A stretch of DNA of 64,000 nt from NCBI RefSeq assembly GCF_003075045.1, contig NZ_QCZD01000003.1, forward strand, positions 434,001 through 498,000. Reading direction: 5' to 3'. Source of the stretch: Maribacter litoralis. GTDB lineage: Bacteria; Bacteroidota; Bacteroidia; Flavobacteriales; Flavobacteriaceae. The notes under the pieces were generated by a model, which saw only the letters and a list, made by a program, of their open reading frames with translations, did no database searches and had not been told where the DNA came from. Of the stretch, positions 1-7,372 are shown in pieces. The translations under genes and the position numbers were made by a program. Within the stretch, counting starts at the first letter, position 1. Every line of letters starts with the position of its first letter.

Positions 1-21
1 CGGTATGGGGTCTGGATCCAA
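1..21 (-). CDS. gldE: Probable start of gldE (gliding motility protein), cut by the window edge
   Basis: Only seven codons are visible: a TTG start at 21-19 followed by Asp-Pro-Asp-Pro-Ile-Pro. It lies 20 nt downstream of ssb on the same strand. In flavobacteria the order mutY-ssb-gldE-gldD is common, and GldE is a CBS/CorC-type membrane protein tied to gliding and type IX secretion. The call rests on gene order and the acidic-proline N-terminus, so it is inference. The rest of the gene lies outside the window. Confidence 0.42.
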
Positions 22-41
22 TAGTTGCTATTTAAATATTG

Positions 42-506
42 TTAGAATGGCAAATCATCATCATCGTCTTGACTTAAGGGTGCAGGACTTTGTGATGGCG
101 TTCTGTTTTCAGTACTAGCGGGTTTCTGTGCACTTGGCGCTGAACCACCATTATTTTGCATACCTTCTTTTTTGGTCGTCAAAAACGTAAATTCTTGTAC
201 GTGCACCTCAGTTGAATATCTGGTATTACCATCTTCACCTTGCCATTGACGGTTTTTTAATCTTCCCTCAACATATACCTTATCTCCTTTACTAAGATAT
301 TTTTCACAGATTTCAGCAGCTTTATTTCTAACAACAATATTGTGCCAATCTGTATTTGTAACCCTTTCGCCGGTAGATTTATTGGTATACGTTTCATTTG
401 TAGCTATTGGAAATCTACCAATACTACCACCACCTTCAAAATAATGCATTTTAACTTCGTCGCCTAAATGCCCAATCAACATTACCTTATTTAATGTACC
501 GCTCAT
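42..506 (-). CDS. ssb: Single-stranded DNA-binding protein
   Basis: A 154-residue SSB that coats single-stranded DNA in replication, recombination and repair. The OB fold covers about residues 3-110, with the typical N-terminal NKVMLIGHLG strand and the VYVEGRLKNRQW segment. A low-complexity Ser/Pro/Gln linker follows (about 111-145). The acidic tail ends DDDDDLPF, the standard docking peptide for partner repair proteins. Length and architecture are normal for the family. It starts at ATG 506, 27 nt after the stop of mutY, so the two are probably co-transcribed, with the presumed gldE next. Confidence 0.97.
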   Translation of the reverse strand: MSGTLNKVMLIGHLGDEVKMHYFEGGGSIGRFPIATNETYTNKSTGERVTNTDWHNIVVRNKAAEICEKYLSKGDKVYVEGRLKNRQWQGEDGNTRYSTEVHVQEFTFLTTKKEGMQNNGGSAPSAQKPASTENRTPSQSPAPLSQDDDDDLPF

Positions 507-533
507 AACTTAAAGATATAAAAATCAAAAGTA

Positions 534-1592
534 CTAAAATTTAAATGCTTTTATAAAATCTGCGATCAAAACCGGAACAGGAAATTCAGATAGTTTTTCA
601 ACGGAAATCTTATGTTCAAAATCTGTATTTACATCAACGATCCAGAATTTGGTATATAAATGTTGATGAGATAATTTGTGTACGATATCTGTATCATTAT
701 ATATATGTATATCATTTATGTCTAAATCGCCATAAATCTCATTACTCTTTAATAGGATATCTTTAATTTCCAACGATGACTTAGATTCTATTAAAGGAAA
801 CTCCCATAGGTTTTGCCAAATACCTTTCCCTTTTCTTTGTTGAAGACGTGTATATTTTTTTCCATTTGTATCCTTATATATAGGTATAAGATAATTGAAG
901 TATCTATTACTCACTTTTGTTTTCTTCAACTTTACAGGCAATTGATGCACCAACCCTTTTTCAAATGCCACGCAACTATCGTTCAAGGGGCAATGTAAAC
1001 ACAAAGGTTTTTTAGGTGAACATTGTATGGCACCAAATTCCATTATACCCTGATTGTAATCTCTTATATGATCAGAATCCATGACCTTTTGTGCCAAAGC
1101 TTTAAAATACTTAATGCCCTCTGTACTATTTATAGGTATATCTATACCATAATAACGAGACAATACTCTATACACATTACCATCTACAACGGCATGTGGT
1201 TCATTAAAACAAATGGAAGAAATGGCACTGGCCGTGTAATCACCTACCCCTTTCAATGTTAAAAGTTTCTTATAATTATCTGGAAACTTACCGTTATATT
1301 CATCAACAACCATTTTTGCAGCGGCATGTAAATTTCTTGCCCTAGAGTAATAACCCAAACCTTGCCAAAGCTTAAGAACCTGTTCTTCTTCTGCATTTGC
1401 AAGATCGTCAACGGTAGGGAAAGTTTCTACAAACCTTAAGTAATACGGGGTTCCTTGGGCTACTCGCGTTTGTTGAAGAATAATTTCCGACAGCCATATT
1501 TTGTACGGATCGGTGGACTTGCGCCATGGTAAAGTGCGCTTATTTTTATGATACCAATCTAAAATTTTACCCGAAAATGACATGCTCTTCAA
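534..1592 (-). CDS. mutY: A/G-specific adenine DNA glycosylase MutY
   Basis: A 352-residue base-excision repair enzyme that removes adenine mispaired with 8-oxoguanine. The catalytic Glu is E36 in SEIILQQT. The helix-hairpin-helix is at about 113-124 (LKGVGDYTASAI) and the catalytic Asp is D137 in VDGNVYRV. The iron-sulfur loop has C191, C198, C201 and C207 in the C-x6-C-x2-C-x5-C spacing. A NUDIX-like C-terminal domain that reads 8-oxoG covers about 230-350. All key residues are present. It is the first gene of a leftward run with ssb and is divergent from the HU gene. Confidence 0.97.
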   Translation of the reverse strand: MKSMSFSGKILDWYHKNKRTLPWRKSTDPYKIWLSEIILQQTRVAQGTPYYLRFVETFPTVDDLANAEEEQVLKLWQGLGYYSRARNLHAAAKMVVDEYNGKFPDNYKKLLTLKGVGDYTASAISSICFNEPHAVVDGNVYRVLSRYYGIDIPINSTEGIKYFKALAQKVMDSDHIRDYNQGIMEFGAIQCSPKKPLCLHCPLNDSCVAFEKGLVHQLPVKLKKTKVSNRYFNYLIPIYKDTNGKKYTRLQQRKGKGIWQNLWEFPLIESKSSLEIKDILLKSNEIYGDLDINDIHIYNDTDIVHKLSHQHLYTKFWIVDVNTDFEHKISVEKLSEFPVPVLIADFIKAFKF

Positions 1593-1664
1593 TACTAAGT
1601 GATAAAAGTAGCAGTTTATACACTTAAAATTAACCCATTAGAAAGAAAGATTGAATTTAATTTA

Positions 1665-1672
1665 TATATTTG
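1665..1672 (+). promoter_or_regulatory. Bacteroidota -7 promoter element of the HU gene
   Basis: TATATTTG matches the Bacteroidota -7 consensus TAnnTTTG and lies 38 nt upstream of the HU start codon. A TTG at 1651-1653 is too close (11 nt) to be a good -33 element, so only the -7 box is convincing. Confidence 0.5.
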
Positions 1673-1710
1673 CAACCCGAAAAAACATACAGAAAATCTA
1701 ATATTGAAAG

Positions 1711-2001
1711 ATGACGAAAGCGGAAATTGTATCGAAGATCTCAGATAAGCTGGGAATTGAAAAAGGAGATGTACAGGCAACTGTTGAATCCTTTATGGAA
1801 GAGGTTAAAACATCATTAGAAAGTGGTGACAATGTATACCTAAGAGGTTTTGGAAGTTTTATCATTAAGACAAGAGCTGAAAAAACAGGTAGAAATATTT
1901 CCAAGAACACAACTATTAAAATACCCGCTCACAACATTCCAGCATTTAAGCCTGCCAAGGTTTTTGTAGAAGGAGTTAAGAGCAACGTACACGTAAAATA
2001 A
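1711..2001 (+). CDS. hup: HU-family nucleoid DNA-binding protein
   Basis: A 96-residue histone-like protein that bends and compacts DNA, acting as a dimer on the nucleoid. The N-terminal helices (MTKAEIVSKISDKLGIEK) are typical. The GFGSFIIKTRAEKTGRN segment leads into the beta arm, whose IKIPAHNIPAFKPAK carries the conserved Pro that intercalates into DNA. It is slightly longer than the usual 90 residues. It is divergent from mutY and followed by the 29-residue basic protein, probably on the same transcript, which would end at the terminator at 2105-2131. Confidence 0.95.
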   Translation: MTKAEIVSKISDKLGIEKGDVQATVESFMEEVKTSLESGDNVYLRGFGSFIIKTRAEKTGRNISKNTTIKIPAHNIPAFKPAKVFVEGVKSNVHVK

Positions 2002-2023
2002 TTAATCTTAAAAAAAGAACTTT

Positions 2024-2113
2024 ATGCCAAGTGGTAAAAAAAGAAAGAGACATAAGGTAGCTACACACAAGCGCAAGAAGCGTAGAAGAGCTAACCGACA
2101 CAAGAAAAAGTAG
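2024..2113 (+). CDS. Very small basic protein, mS38/COX24-like
   Basis: A 29-codon ORF starts MPSGKKRKRHKVATHKRK and ends KKK. About two thirds of the residues are Lys, Arg or His and none is acidic. It lies 22 nt after the HU gene, and its stop codon sits inside the terminator stem. The composition and the KRKRHK...HKRKKRRR pattern resemble the AURKAIP1/COX24 (mS38) domain, a small-subunit protein of mitochondrial ribosomes that is also annotated in Bacteroidota. A role on the ribosome or RNA is therefore likely, but this comes from recalled similarity and was not searched. Confidence 0.75.
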   Translation: MPSGKKRKRHKVATHKRKKRRRANRHKKK

Positions 2114-2131
2114 TTTTAAAAACTACTTTTT
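2105..2131 (+). terminator. Intrinsic terminator after the HU/small-protein unit
   Basis: AAAAAGTAGT pairs with ACTACTTTTT across a 7-nt loop and runs into a T-rich stretch. The stem includes the stop codon of the 29-residue protein. Confidence 0.75.
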
Positions 2132-2265
2132 CTTTTTAAAAGAACGTTCATTGACATAGAGATTCAGTAATTGGATTTCGGCAAATACACTAGTTATTTG
2201 TCTATGGTATTGTTTAATCAGTTTGTTCCCTATACTATAGTTGGAACAACTAAAAATATATTCAG
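2132..2265 (+). other. Leader/promoter region of the RNase G gene
   Basis: This 134-nt stretch holds no gene. A small hairpin, TAGTTG-GAA-CAACTA (2238-2252), lies 13 nt before the GTG start of rng. The farther segments ACATAG (near 2155) and CTATGG (near 2200) could pair partly. No clear TAnnTTTG box is visible. A structured leader would fit self-control by RNase E/G enzymes, which is known in other bacteria, but here it is only a suggestion. Confidence 0.3.
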
Positions 2266-3813
2266 GTGAATAGAGAATTAATCGTAAGATCTAGTTCGCA
2301 ATCTGTTGACTTTGCCTTGTTGAAGGACGGAAAACTCACTGAACTGCATAAAGAGGAAAACAGTAATGATTTCTCTGTTGGCGATATTTTTCTTGCTAAA
2401 ATAAGAAAACCGGTGACCGGTCTTAACGCAGCGTTTGTAAACGTTGGTTATGAAAAAGATGCATTCTTGCATTACCACGACCTTGGTCCTCAATTGTCTT
2501 CAATGCTGAAGTTCATTAAACAAGTGAGCACAGGAAAACTAAAAGATTACTCCTTAGGTAATTTTCCGTTCGAGACCGATATTGACAAAAATGGTGTCAT
2601 AACCGATGTCATAAAAGCAAACCAATCTTTATTGGTGCAAATTGTAAAAGAGCCTATTTCCACAAAAGGACCAAGAATTAGTTCTGAGCTATCAATTGCC
2701 GGACGTTATTTGGTTATGGTTCCTTTCTCCGATCGCGTATCAGTATCTCAAAAGATAGGTAGCAAAGAAGAGAAAGATAGGTTAAAAAGACTTGTAAGAA
2801 GCATTAAACCCAAGGGGTTCGGTGTTATCATAAGAACGGTCGCAGAAGGACAAAAAGTCGCAGAACTTGACAAAGATCTAGAAAACTTGCTGAACAAATG
2901 GTCAGCAATGTGTAAAAAATTACAACGTGCACAAACACCAGCAAAAGTATTTGTTGAACTCAATAGAGCATCTTCTATTTTAAGAGATGTATTTAATGAT
3001 AGTTTCACAGGAATACATGTTGATGACGCCACCTTATTCAATGAAATAAAAGAATACGTGGCCGAAATTGCTCCTGAAAAGGAAAGCATTGTTAAGCACT
3101 ATAACACCAATGTACCTATTTTTGAAAAATTTGGAATCGAAAGACAGATCAAAACGTCTTTTGGCCGTACTGCCGCTATGAGCAAAGGCGCCTATTTAAT
3201 TATAGAGCATACCGAAGCACTTCATGTAATAGACGTAAACAGTGGCAACAGATCAAACAAAGCTAAAAACCAAGAAGATACTGCCCTAGAGGTAAATCTC
3301 TTGTCCGCATCAGAAATTGCAAGACAATTACGTCTTCGTGATATGGGCGGTATTATTGTAGTGGATTTTATCGATATGGTAAAACCACAACATAGAAAAA
3401 AGCTTTTTGAGCATCTTAGAGATGAGATGAAAGATGATCGTGCCAAGCATAAAATACTACCTCCTAGTAAATTTGGTTTAATTCAGATTACCCGACAAAG
3501 GGTACGACCTGAAATGAATATTAAAACAACTGAAGAGGATCCCAATAATTCTGGGAAGCAGGTGGAAGCACCTATTGTTTTAATAGATAAAATTACAGCG
3601 GACCTTGAAAAACTTCTTAAAGGCCCTAAAAAGGATAGTAGTATAACTTTAAATATACACCCTTTTATAGCAGCCTATATTACAAAAGGTTTTCCATCAA
3701 TGAGAACAAAATGGTTCTTAGAGTATAAAAAATGGATTAAAATTCAACCGCGCGATGCGTATACGTATCTAGAATACCGTTTTAAAAATAAAGACGGCAA
3801 AACAATATATTAA
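2266..3813 (+). CDS. rng: Ribonuclease G/E family endoribonuclease lacking the zinc-link cysteines
   Basis: A 515-residue RNase E/G-type endonuclease that processes rRNA and turns over mRNA in the cytoplasm. An S1-like domain covers about 37-125. The catalytic magnesium Asp pair is D323 (VIDVNSGNRS) and D367 (VVDFIDM), both intact. The ITRQRVRPEM segment, which normally precedes the CPxC zinc-link, is at about 408-417, but no Cys follows. The only Cys in the protein is C216, so the zinc-bridged dimer-of-dimers of RNase E cannot form in the same way. It starts with GTG, and the reading MNRELIVRSS matches the family's N-terminus. It ends at a strong terminator. Confidence 0.94.
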   Translation: MNRELIVRSSSQSVDFALLKDGKLTELHKEENSNDFSVGDIFLAKIRKPVTGLNAAFVNVGYEKDAFLHYHDLGPQLSSMLKFIKQVSTGKLKDYSLGNFPFETDIDKNGVITDVIKANQSLLVQIVKEPISTKGPRISSELSIAGRYLVMVPFSDRVSVSQKIGSKEEKDRLKRLVRSIKPKGFGVIIRTVAEGQKVAELDKDLENLLNKWSAMCKKLQRAQTPAKVFVELNRASSILRDVFNDSFTGIHVDDATLFNEIKEYVAEIAPEKESIVKHYNTNVPIFEKFGIERQIKTSFGRTAAMSKGAYLIIEHTEALHVIDVNSGNRSNKAKNQEDTALEVNLLSASEIARQLRLRDMGGIIVVDFIDMVKPQHRKKLFEHLRDEMKDDRAKHKILPPSKFGLIQITRQRVRPEMNIKTTEEDPNNSGKQVEAPIVLIDKITADLEKLLKGPKKDSSITLNIHPFIAAYITKGFPSMRTKWFLEYKKWIKIQPRDAYTYLEYRFKNKDGKTIY

Positions 3814-3834
3814 GTCAATATGGCTTTATACGTT

Positions 3835-3867
3835 AAAAAGCGACTCCCAAAAAGAGTCGCTTTTTTT
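3835..3867 (+). terminator. Rho-independent terminator after rng
   Basis: AAAAAGCGACTC pairs with GAGTCGCTTTTT across a 7-nt loop (CCAAAAA), followed by a run of T. It is a textbook structure 21 nt after the rng stop. Confidence 0.92.
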
Positions 3868-3919
3868 GTTTTAGGTTTTTACGTATTTTAACAATTAAAT
3901 TCCTAACCAACCATTACAA

Positions 3920-4729
3920 ATGTCCTGCAAAAACTGTTCTTCAACTCTAGTAAACTATTCTTTATTTTGTAATCAATGTGGTGCTAAAATTGTTAATGAT
4001 AGATTAACTATAAAAGGGCTAGCCACCGACCTTTCGAATAATCTTCTTGGCTGGGACAATAAATTTTTCTTTACCATAAAAAACTTATTATTAAGACCCC
4101 ATGTTGTCTTCAGAGAATATCTTGGCGGCACAAGAAAGCGCTATATGAATCCTTTTACAATTCTAGGATTAACAACTGCAATAGCTATTTTCTTATTTAA
4201 TTTTTTTGCTGAACAATATCTAGCTCTTAATATTGAATCTAACATGCAATCAATTACCATGATGTCAAACATGATGGAAAAAAAGCTAGGAAATGATTTT
4301 GATAAAATAGCATATGAGCAAGAAACATTGAAAATGGTTACCGACGCAAGCCAATTCATGTTAAAATACTTTAATCTATTAGTAATTTTATTAATGCCAC
4401 TTTACACCTATATGGCTTTTCTTGTTTACCGAAAACCCTATAATTATGCGGAACATTTGATAATTAACTCTTACATACAAAGCATTTCTTTTATAGTTAC
4501 ATCAATAATCTTTACAATTTCAGTTTTTACATCGCCATCTGTTTATCTTATAACAGTATTCTTTTTAGTTTTTTATTATATATACGCTTATGGAAAACTT
4601 TACAATTTAAGCGTTGCAGAATCTATTCTTAAAGTTTTAGTATTTATGGCTATTCTTGCAGGGACTTTAATTATATTTTTTATTTTGTCCATTGGTTTTG
4701 GATATATTCTTGCAGCATTATCGTCTTAA
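3920..4729 (+). CDS. DUF3667-type zinc-ribbon membrane protein
   Basis: A 269-residue protein of unknown function. The N-terminus has a zinc ribbon with C3, C6, C17 and C20 (CxxC-x10-CxxC). A juxtamembrane segment with LLRPHVVFREYLGGTRKRYMNP is typical of the DUF3667 family. Hydrophobic segments follow at about 81-107, 145-170, 178-205, 207-225 and 236-265, suggesting four or five membrane spans. It is followed 26 nt later by recX on the same strand, which may be simple proximity. Nothing in the sequence points to a substrate. Confidence 0.7.
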   Translation: MSCKNCSSTLVNYSLFCNQCGAKIVNDRLTIKGLATDLSNNLLGWDNKFFFTIKNLLLRPHVVFREYLGGTRKRYMNPFTILGLTTAIAIFLFNFFAEQYLALNIESNMQSITMMSNMMEKKLGNDFDKIAYEQETLKMVTDASQFMLKYFNLLVILLMPLYTYMAFLVYRKPYNYAEHLIINSYIQSISFIVTSIIFTISVFTSPSVYLITVFFLVFYYIYAYGKLYNLSVAESILKVLVFMAILAGTLIIFFILSIGFGYILAALSS

Positions 4730-4755
4730 TTTTAAATACTATCTAAATTTCTAAT

Positions 4756-5232
4756 TTGAACGAAAAAACAAAAGGCTACACCATTCAAGAAGCTACTAAA
4801 AAGATAGAAAGTTATTGTGCCTATCAAGATCGTTGCCATAAAGAAGTGGTTTCCAAACTAAAGGATATGGGTATGATCCCATTAGCTATCGATACCATTA
4901 TAGCCCAACTTATTGAAGACCGGTTCTTAAACGAAGAGCGTTTTGCAAAAAGCTTTGCTCGTGGCAAATTCAAGATTAAAAAATGGGGCAAAAATAGAAT
5001 TGTTAGGGAACTTAAGTTTAGAGATATTTCTAAATACAATATAACAACAGCATTAAAGGAGATTGAACCCGAAGTATACTTAACTACTTTAGATAACTTA
5101 GCTAAAAAAAGACTTGATCAAATTACTGAAACCAATACTCAAAAAAGAAGAAAAAAATTAGCCGATTACCTCTTATACAGGGGCTGGGAAAGTCATTTGG
5201 TGTATGAAAAACTGAAAGAACTTATACCCTAA
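4756..5232 (+). CDS. recX: Regulatory protein RecX
   Basis: A 158-residue RecX-family protein that modulates RecA filaments. The three repeated helical units can be traced: an N-terminal unit with CAYQDRCHKEVVSKL, a central one with FLNEERFAKSFARGKFKIKKWG, and a C-terminal one with KLADYLLYRGWESHLV. The start is a TTG at 4756; it gives the expected N-terminus and no ATG is available upstream in frame. Length is normal. The downstream gene is convergent. Confidence 0.9.
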   Translation: MNEKTKGYTIQEATKKIESYCAYQDRCHKEVVSKLKDMGMIPLAIDTIIAQLIEDRFLNEERFAKSFARGKFKIKKWGKNRIVRELKFRDISKYNITTALKEIEPEVYLTTLDNLAKKRLDQITETNTQKRRKKLADYLLYRGWESHLVYEKLKELIP

Positions 5233-5237
5233 AAGTG

Positions 5238-6110
5238 TTAATTTTCTACTAGTACCTTAGTATTCTTATTTGTGTTTGTAATAGCCTTCTCATTTTTAGC
5301 ATCTATCCAATCTTGACCTTTAAGTTTTCGCATTAACACATCGTAATGACGCATGATCAAAATATTATAAAATGCCTTTCCTAAATTTTTAGGATTACGT
5401 GCCAAAGCGCGTAGGCTCATAGAAAAACCAGGTGTTTTATACTTCATATAATGCCAAAAACCTTCTGGCATATACAAGACTTCCCCATGTTTTAATGTTG
5501 TTTTAAAACCGTTAGCGTTTCTTAATGCCGGCCATTTCTCATAATCAGGATTTGAGAAATCTATACTTTCATGAGTTATGAGGGAATGTGGCACTTTGTA
5601 AAGATTCTTTGTTTCCGATTGCGGAAACAACACTACTTCTTTCTCTCCATCAAAATGAAAATGAAAAATATTGGCTAAATCAATATCATAATGCATAAAG
5701 GTATAAGAATCTCTTCCTCCAAAAAACAACATTGGCAGCCCTTTCAACAGCTTTAATCCAAAATCTGGAAAACGATAATCTTGTTGCAAGGCCGGTACTT
5801 CCTTTAAAATATTCCAAAGAAAAATTCTGTATTTGGTAGGTTCCTTTTTTAAAAGGTCAACATATTCTGCCATTTTCATTTTGGCGTGTGGCTCATTAAA
5901 ACCATCTTTATGCTGAACCGGTCTATTATCATATAGCGGCACGTTTATATCGCCTGCGACCTCTTTCATATAATCCAAATTCCATTTGGTAAATGCAGGC
6001 CAGTCTGCAATAGCCTGTTCCAAAACAACAGGCTTTTGAGGCTTAAAGTAGTTTTCAATAAAGTTGTCCTTAGTAATATTACTTACCCTAGGAATGTTTG
6101 CTAACTTCAA
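5238..6110 (-). CDS. Cupin-like JmjC-domain Fe(II)/2-oxoglutarate oxygenase
   Basis: A 290-residue protein of the cupin_8/JmjC-like oxygenase family, which hydroxylates proteins or small molecules with Fe(II) and 2-oxoglutarate. The iron ligands can be placed: H140 and D142 in FMHYDID, and H220 in GFWHYMKY. The double-stranded beta-helix covers about 125-235. The N-terminal KPQKPVVLEQAIADWPAF is the usual lead-in, where the protein takes the place of a JmjC N-terminal region. The substrate is unknown. It is a single leftward gene downstream of bioB, with its own likely promoter and a perfect 20-bp palindrome just upstream. Confidence 0.8.
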   Translation of the reverse strand: MKLANIPRVSNITKDNFIENYFKPQKPVVLEQAIADWPAFTKWNLDYMKEVAGDINVPLYDNRPVQHKDGFNEPHAKMKMAEYVDLLKKEPTKYRIFLWNILKEVPALQQDYRFPDFGLKLLKGLPMLFFGGRDSYTFMHYDIDLANIFHFHFDGEKEVVLFPQSETKNLYKVPHSLITHESIDFSNPDYEKWPALRNANGFKTTLKHGEVLYMPEGFWHYMKYKTPGFSMSLRALARNPKNLGKAFYNILIMRHYDVLMRKLKGQDWIDAKNEKAITNTNKNTKVLVEN

Positions 6111-6135
6111 TTACTCATGGTTTTTTTAGGGAAGC

Positions 6136-6143
6136 CAAAGGTA
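6136..6143 (-). promoter_or_regulatory. -7 promoter element for the JmjC-like gene
   Basis: On the minus strand this reads TACCTTTG, matching TAnnTTTG, 25 nt before the ATG. There is no clear TTG at -33; that position is occupied by the palindrome at 6151-6170. Confidence 0.45.
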
Positions 6144-6150
6144 ATTAACG

Positions 6151-6170
6151 TTAAGAAAATATTTTCTTAA
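6151..6170. repeat. Perfect 20-bp palindrome, candidate operator
   Basis: TTAAGAAAAT is followed directly by its reverse complement ATTTTCTTAA. It sits immediately upstream of the -7 element of the JmjC-like gene and 18 nt downstream of the bioB stop. It has no loop, which fits a dimeric regulator site better than a terminator. Confidence 0.5.
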
Positions 6171-6188
6171 AAATGTATTAATGTAGTG

Positions 6189-7283
6189 TTATTCAACAAT
6201 TTTGACCTTCTGCTTGGCTTTTTCGTTACGCTCAATTGAATGGCCCGGTCTTGTCCATTTAGGTTTTTCGCCCAATGGTTTTAATTGTGAATCCTCTGCT
6301 TCTACAGTTTTTGGTTGTGACACTTTGGTAAACGGTTTTTGCGGATTAAGACCTAGCATTTTAAACATCTCCATATCCTCATTTACATCTGGGTTGGGAG
6401 TGGTCAACAACTTATCGCCTGCAAAAATTGAGTTTGCTCCTGCAAAGAAACACATTGCCTGTCCTTCTCTACTCATTTCAGTACGCCCAGCCGATAAACG
6501 AACTTGGGTCTCTGGCATAACTATTCTAGTAGTAGCTACCATACGTATCATATCCCAAATAGAAACAGGTTCTATATCTTCCATTGGGGTACCTTCTACG
6601 GCTACCAGAGCATTAATAGGCACAGATTCCGGTTGCGGGTTCAATGATGTCAAGGCAACCAACATGCCTGCTCTATCTTCCAATGCCTCACCCATACCAA
6701 TAATACCACCGCTACAAACGGTCACATTACTTTTACGAACATTTTCAATAGTATCTAAACGATCCTCAAAGGCACGTGTAGAAATAACATCTTTATAATA
6801 ATCTTCTGAAGTATCTAAATTGTGGTTGTAAGCGTATAAACCTGCCTCTGCCAATCGTTTTGCCTGGTTCTCGGTAATCATACCCAAGGTACAGCAAACC
6901 TCCATGTCAAGCTTATTGATGGTACGTACCATTTCCAAAACTTGCTCAAATTCAGGACCGTCTTTTACGTTTCTCCAAGCAGCACCCATACATACACGAG
7001 AACTACCAGATGCCTTTGCCCTTAGCGCTTGAGCTTTTACTTGAGAAACAGCCATTAGGTCATTACCCTCAATATCGGTATGATAACGTGCCGCTTGCGG
7101 ACAATAACCACAATCTTCTGGACAACCACCGGTTTTTATGGAAAGTAATGTAGAAACCTGTACCGTATTAGGGTCGTGATTTTTTCTATGCACAGTTGCA
7201 GCTTCATAAAGTAGCTCCATTAAAGGCTTATTGTAAATTTCTAATATTTCTTCTTTTGACCAATTATGTCTTGCTTCGCTCAT
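6189..7283 (-). CDS. bioB: Biotin synthase
   Basis: A 364-residue radical-SAM enzyme that inserts sulfur into dethiobiotin, the last step of biotin synthesis. The SAM-binding iron-sulfur cluster motif is C54-x3-C58-x2-C61 (GGCPEDCGYCPQ). The YNHNLDTS segment (about 153-160) and the CSGGIIGMGE segment are also typical. The protein is slightly longer than E. coli BioB because of a Lys/Glu-rich C-terminal extension (about 335-364). It follows the ketosynthase and bioA on the same strand, with an 89-nt gap that contains a possible promoter of its own. Confidence 0.97.
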   Translation of the reverse strand: MSEARHNWSKEEILEIYNKPLMELLYEAATVHRKNHDPNTVQVSTLLSIKTGGCPEDCGYCPQAARYHTDIEGNDLMAVSQVKAQALRAKASGSSRVCMGAAWRNVKDGPEFEQVLEMVRTINKLDMEVCCTLGMITENQAKRLAEAGLYAYNHNLDTSEDYYKDVISTRAFEDRLDTIENVRKSNVTVCSGGIIGMGEALEDRAGMLVALTSLNPQPESVPINALVAVEGTPMEDIEPVSIWDMIRMVATTRIVMPETQVRLSAGRTEMSREGQAMCFFAGANSIFAGDKLLTTPNPDVNEDMEMFKMLGLNPQKPFTKVSQPKTVEAEDSQLKPLGEKPKWTRPGHSIERNEKAKQKVKIVE

Positions 7284-7308
7284 ATAATCTTAGGTTGTTA
7301 CCAGGGTT

Positions 7309-7316
7309 CAAAAATA
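7309..7316 (-). promoter_or_regulatory. Possible -7 element for bioB
   Basis: The minus strand reads TATTTTTG, matching TAnnTTTG, 25 nt upstream of the bioB ATG. No TTG is found at the expected -33 spacing, so bioB may instead be read through from bioA. Confidence 0.3.
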
Positions 7317-7372
7317 ACTGAATTTAAATTGAAAAAATAATCGGAGAGTTTTAAATTAATGATTTAAACTTT

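Noticed and set aside
6202..6798. A 198-codon open frame on the plus strand opposite bioB
   Set aside because: It lies wholly inside bioB in antisense, has Ser-rich low-quality composition and matches no family, so it is a shadow frame.
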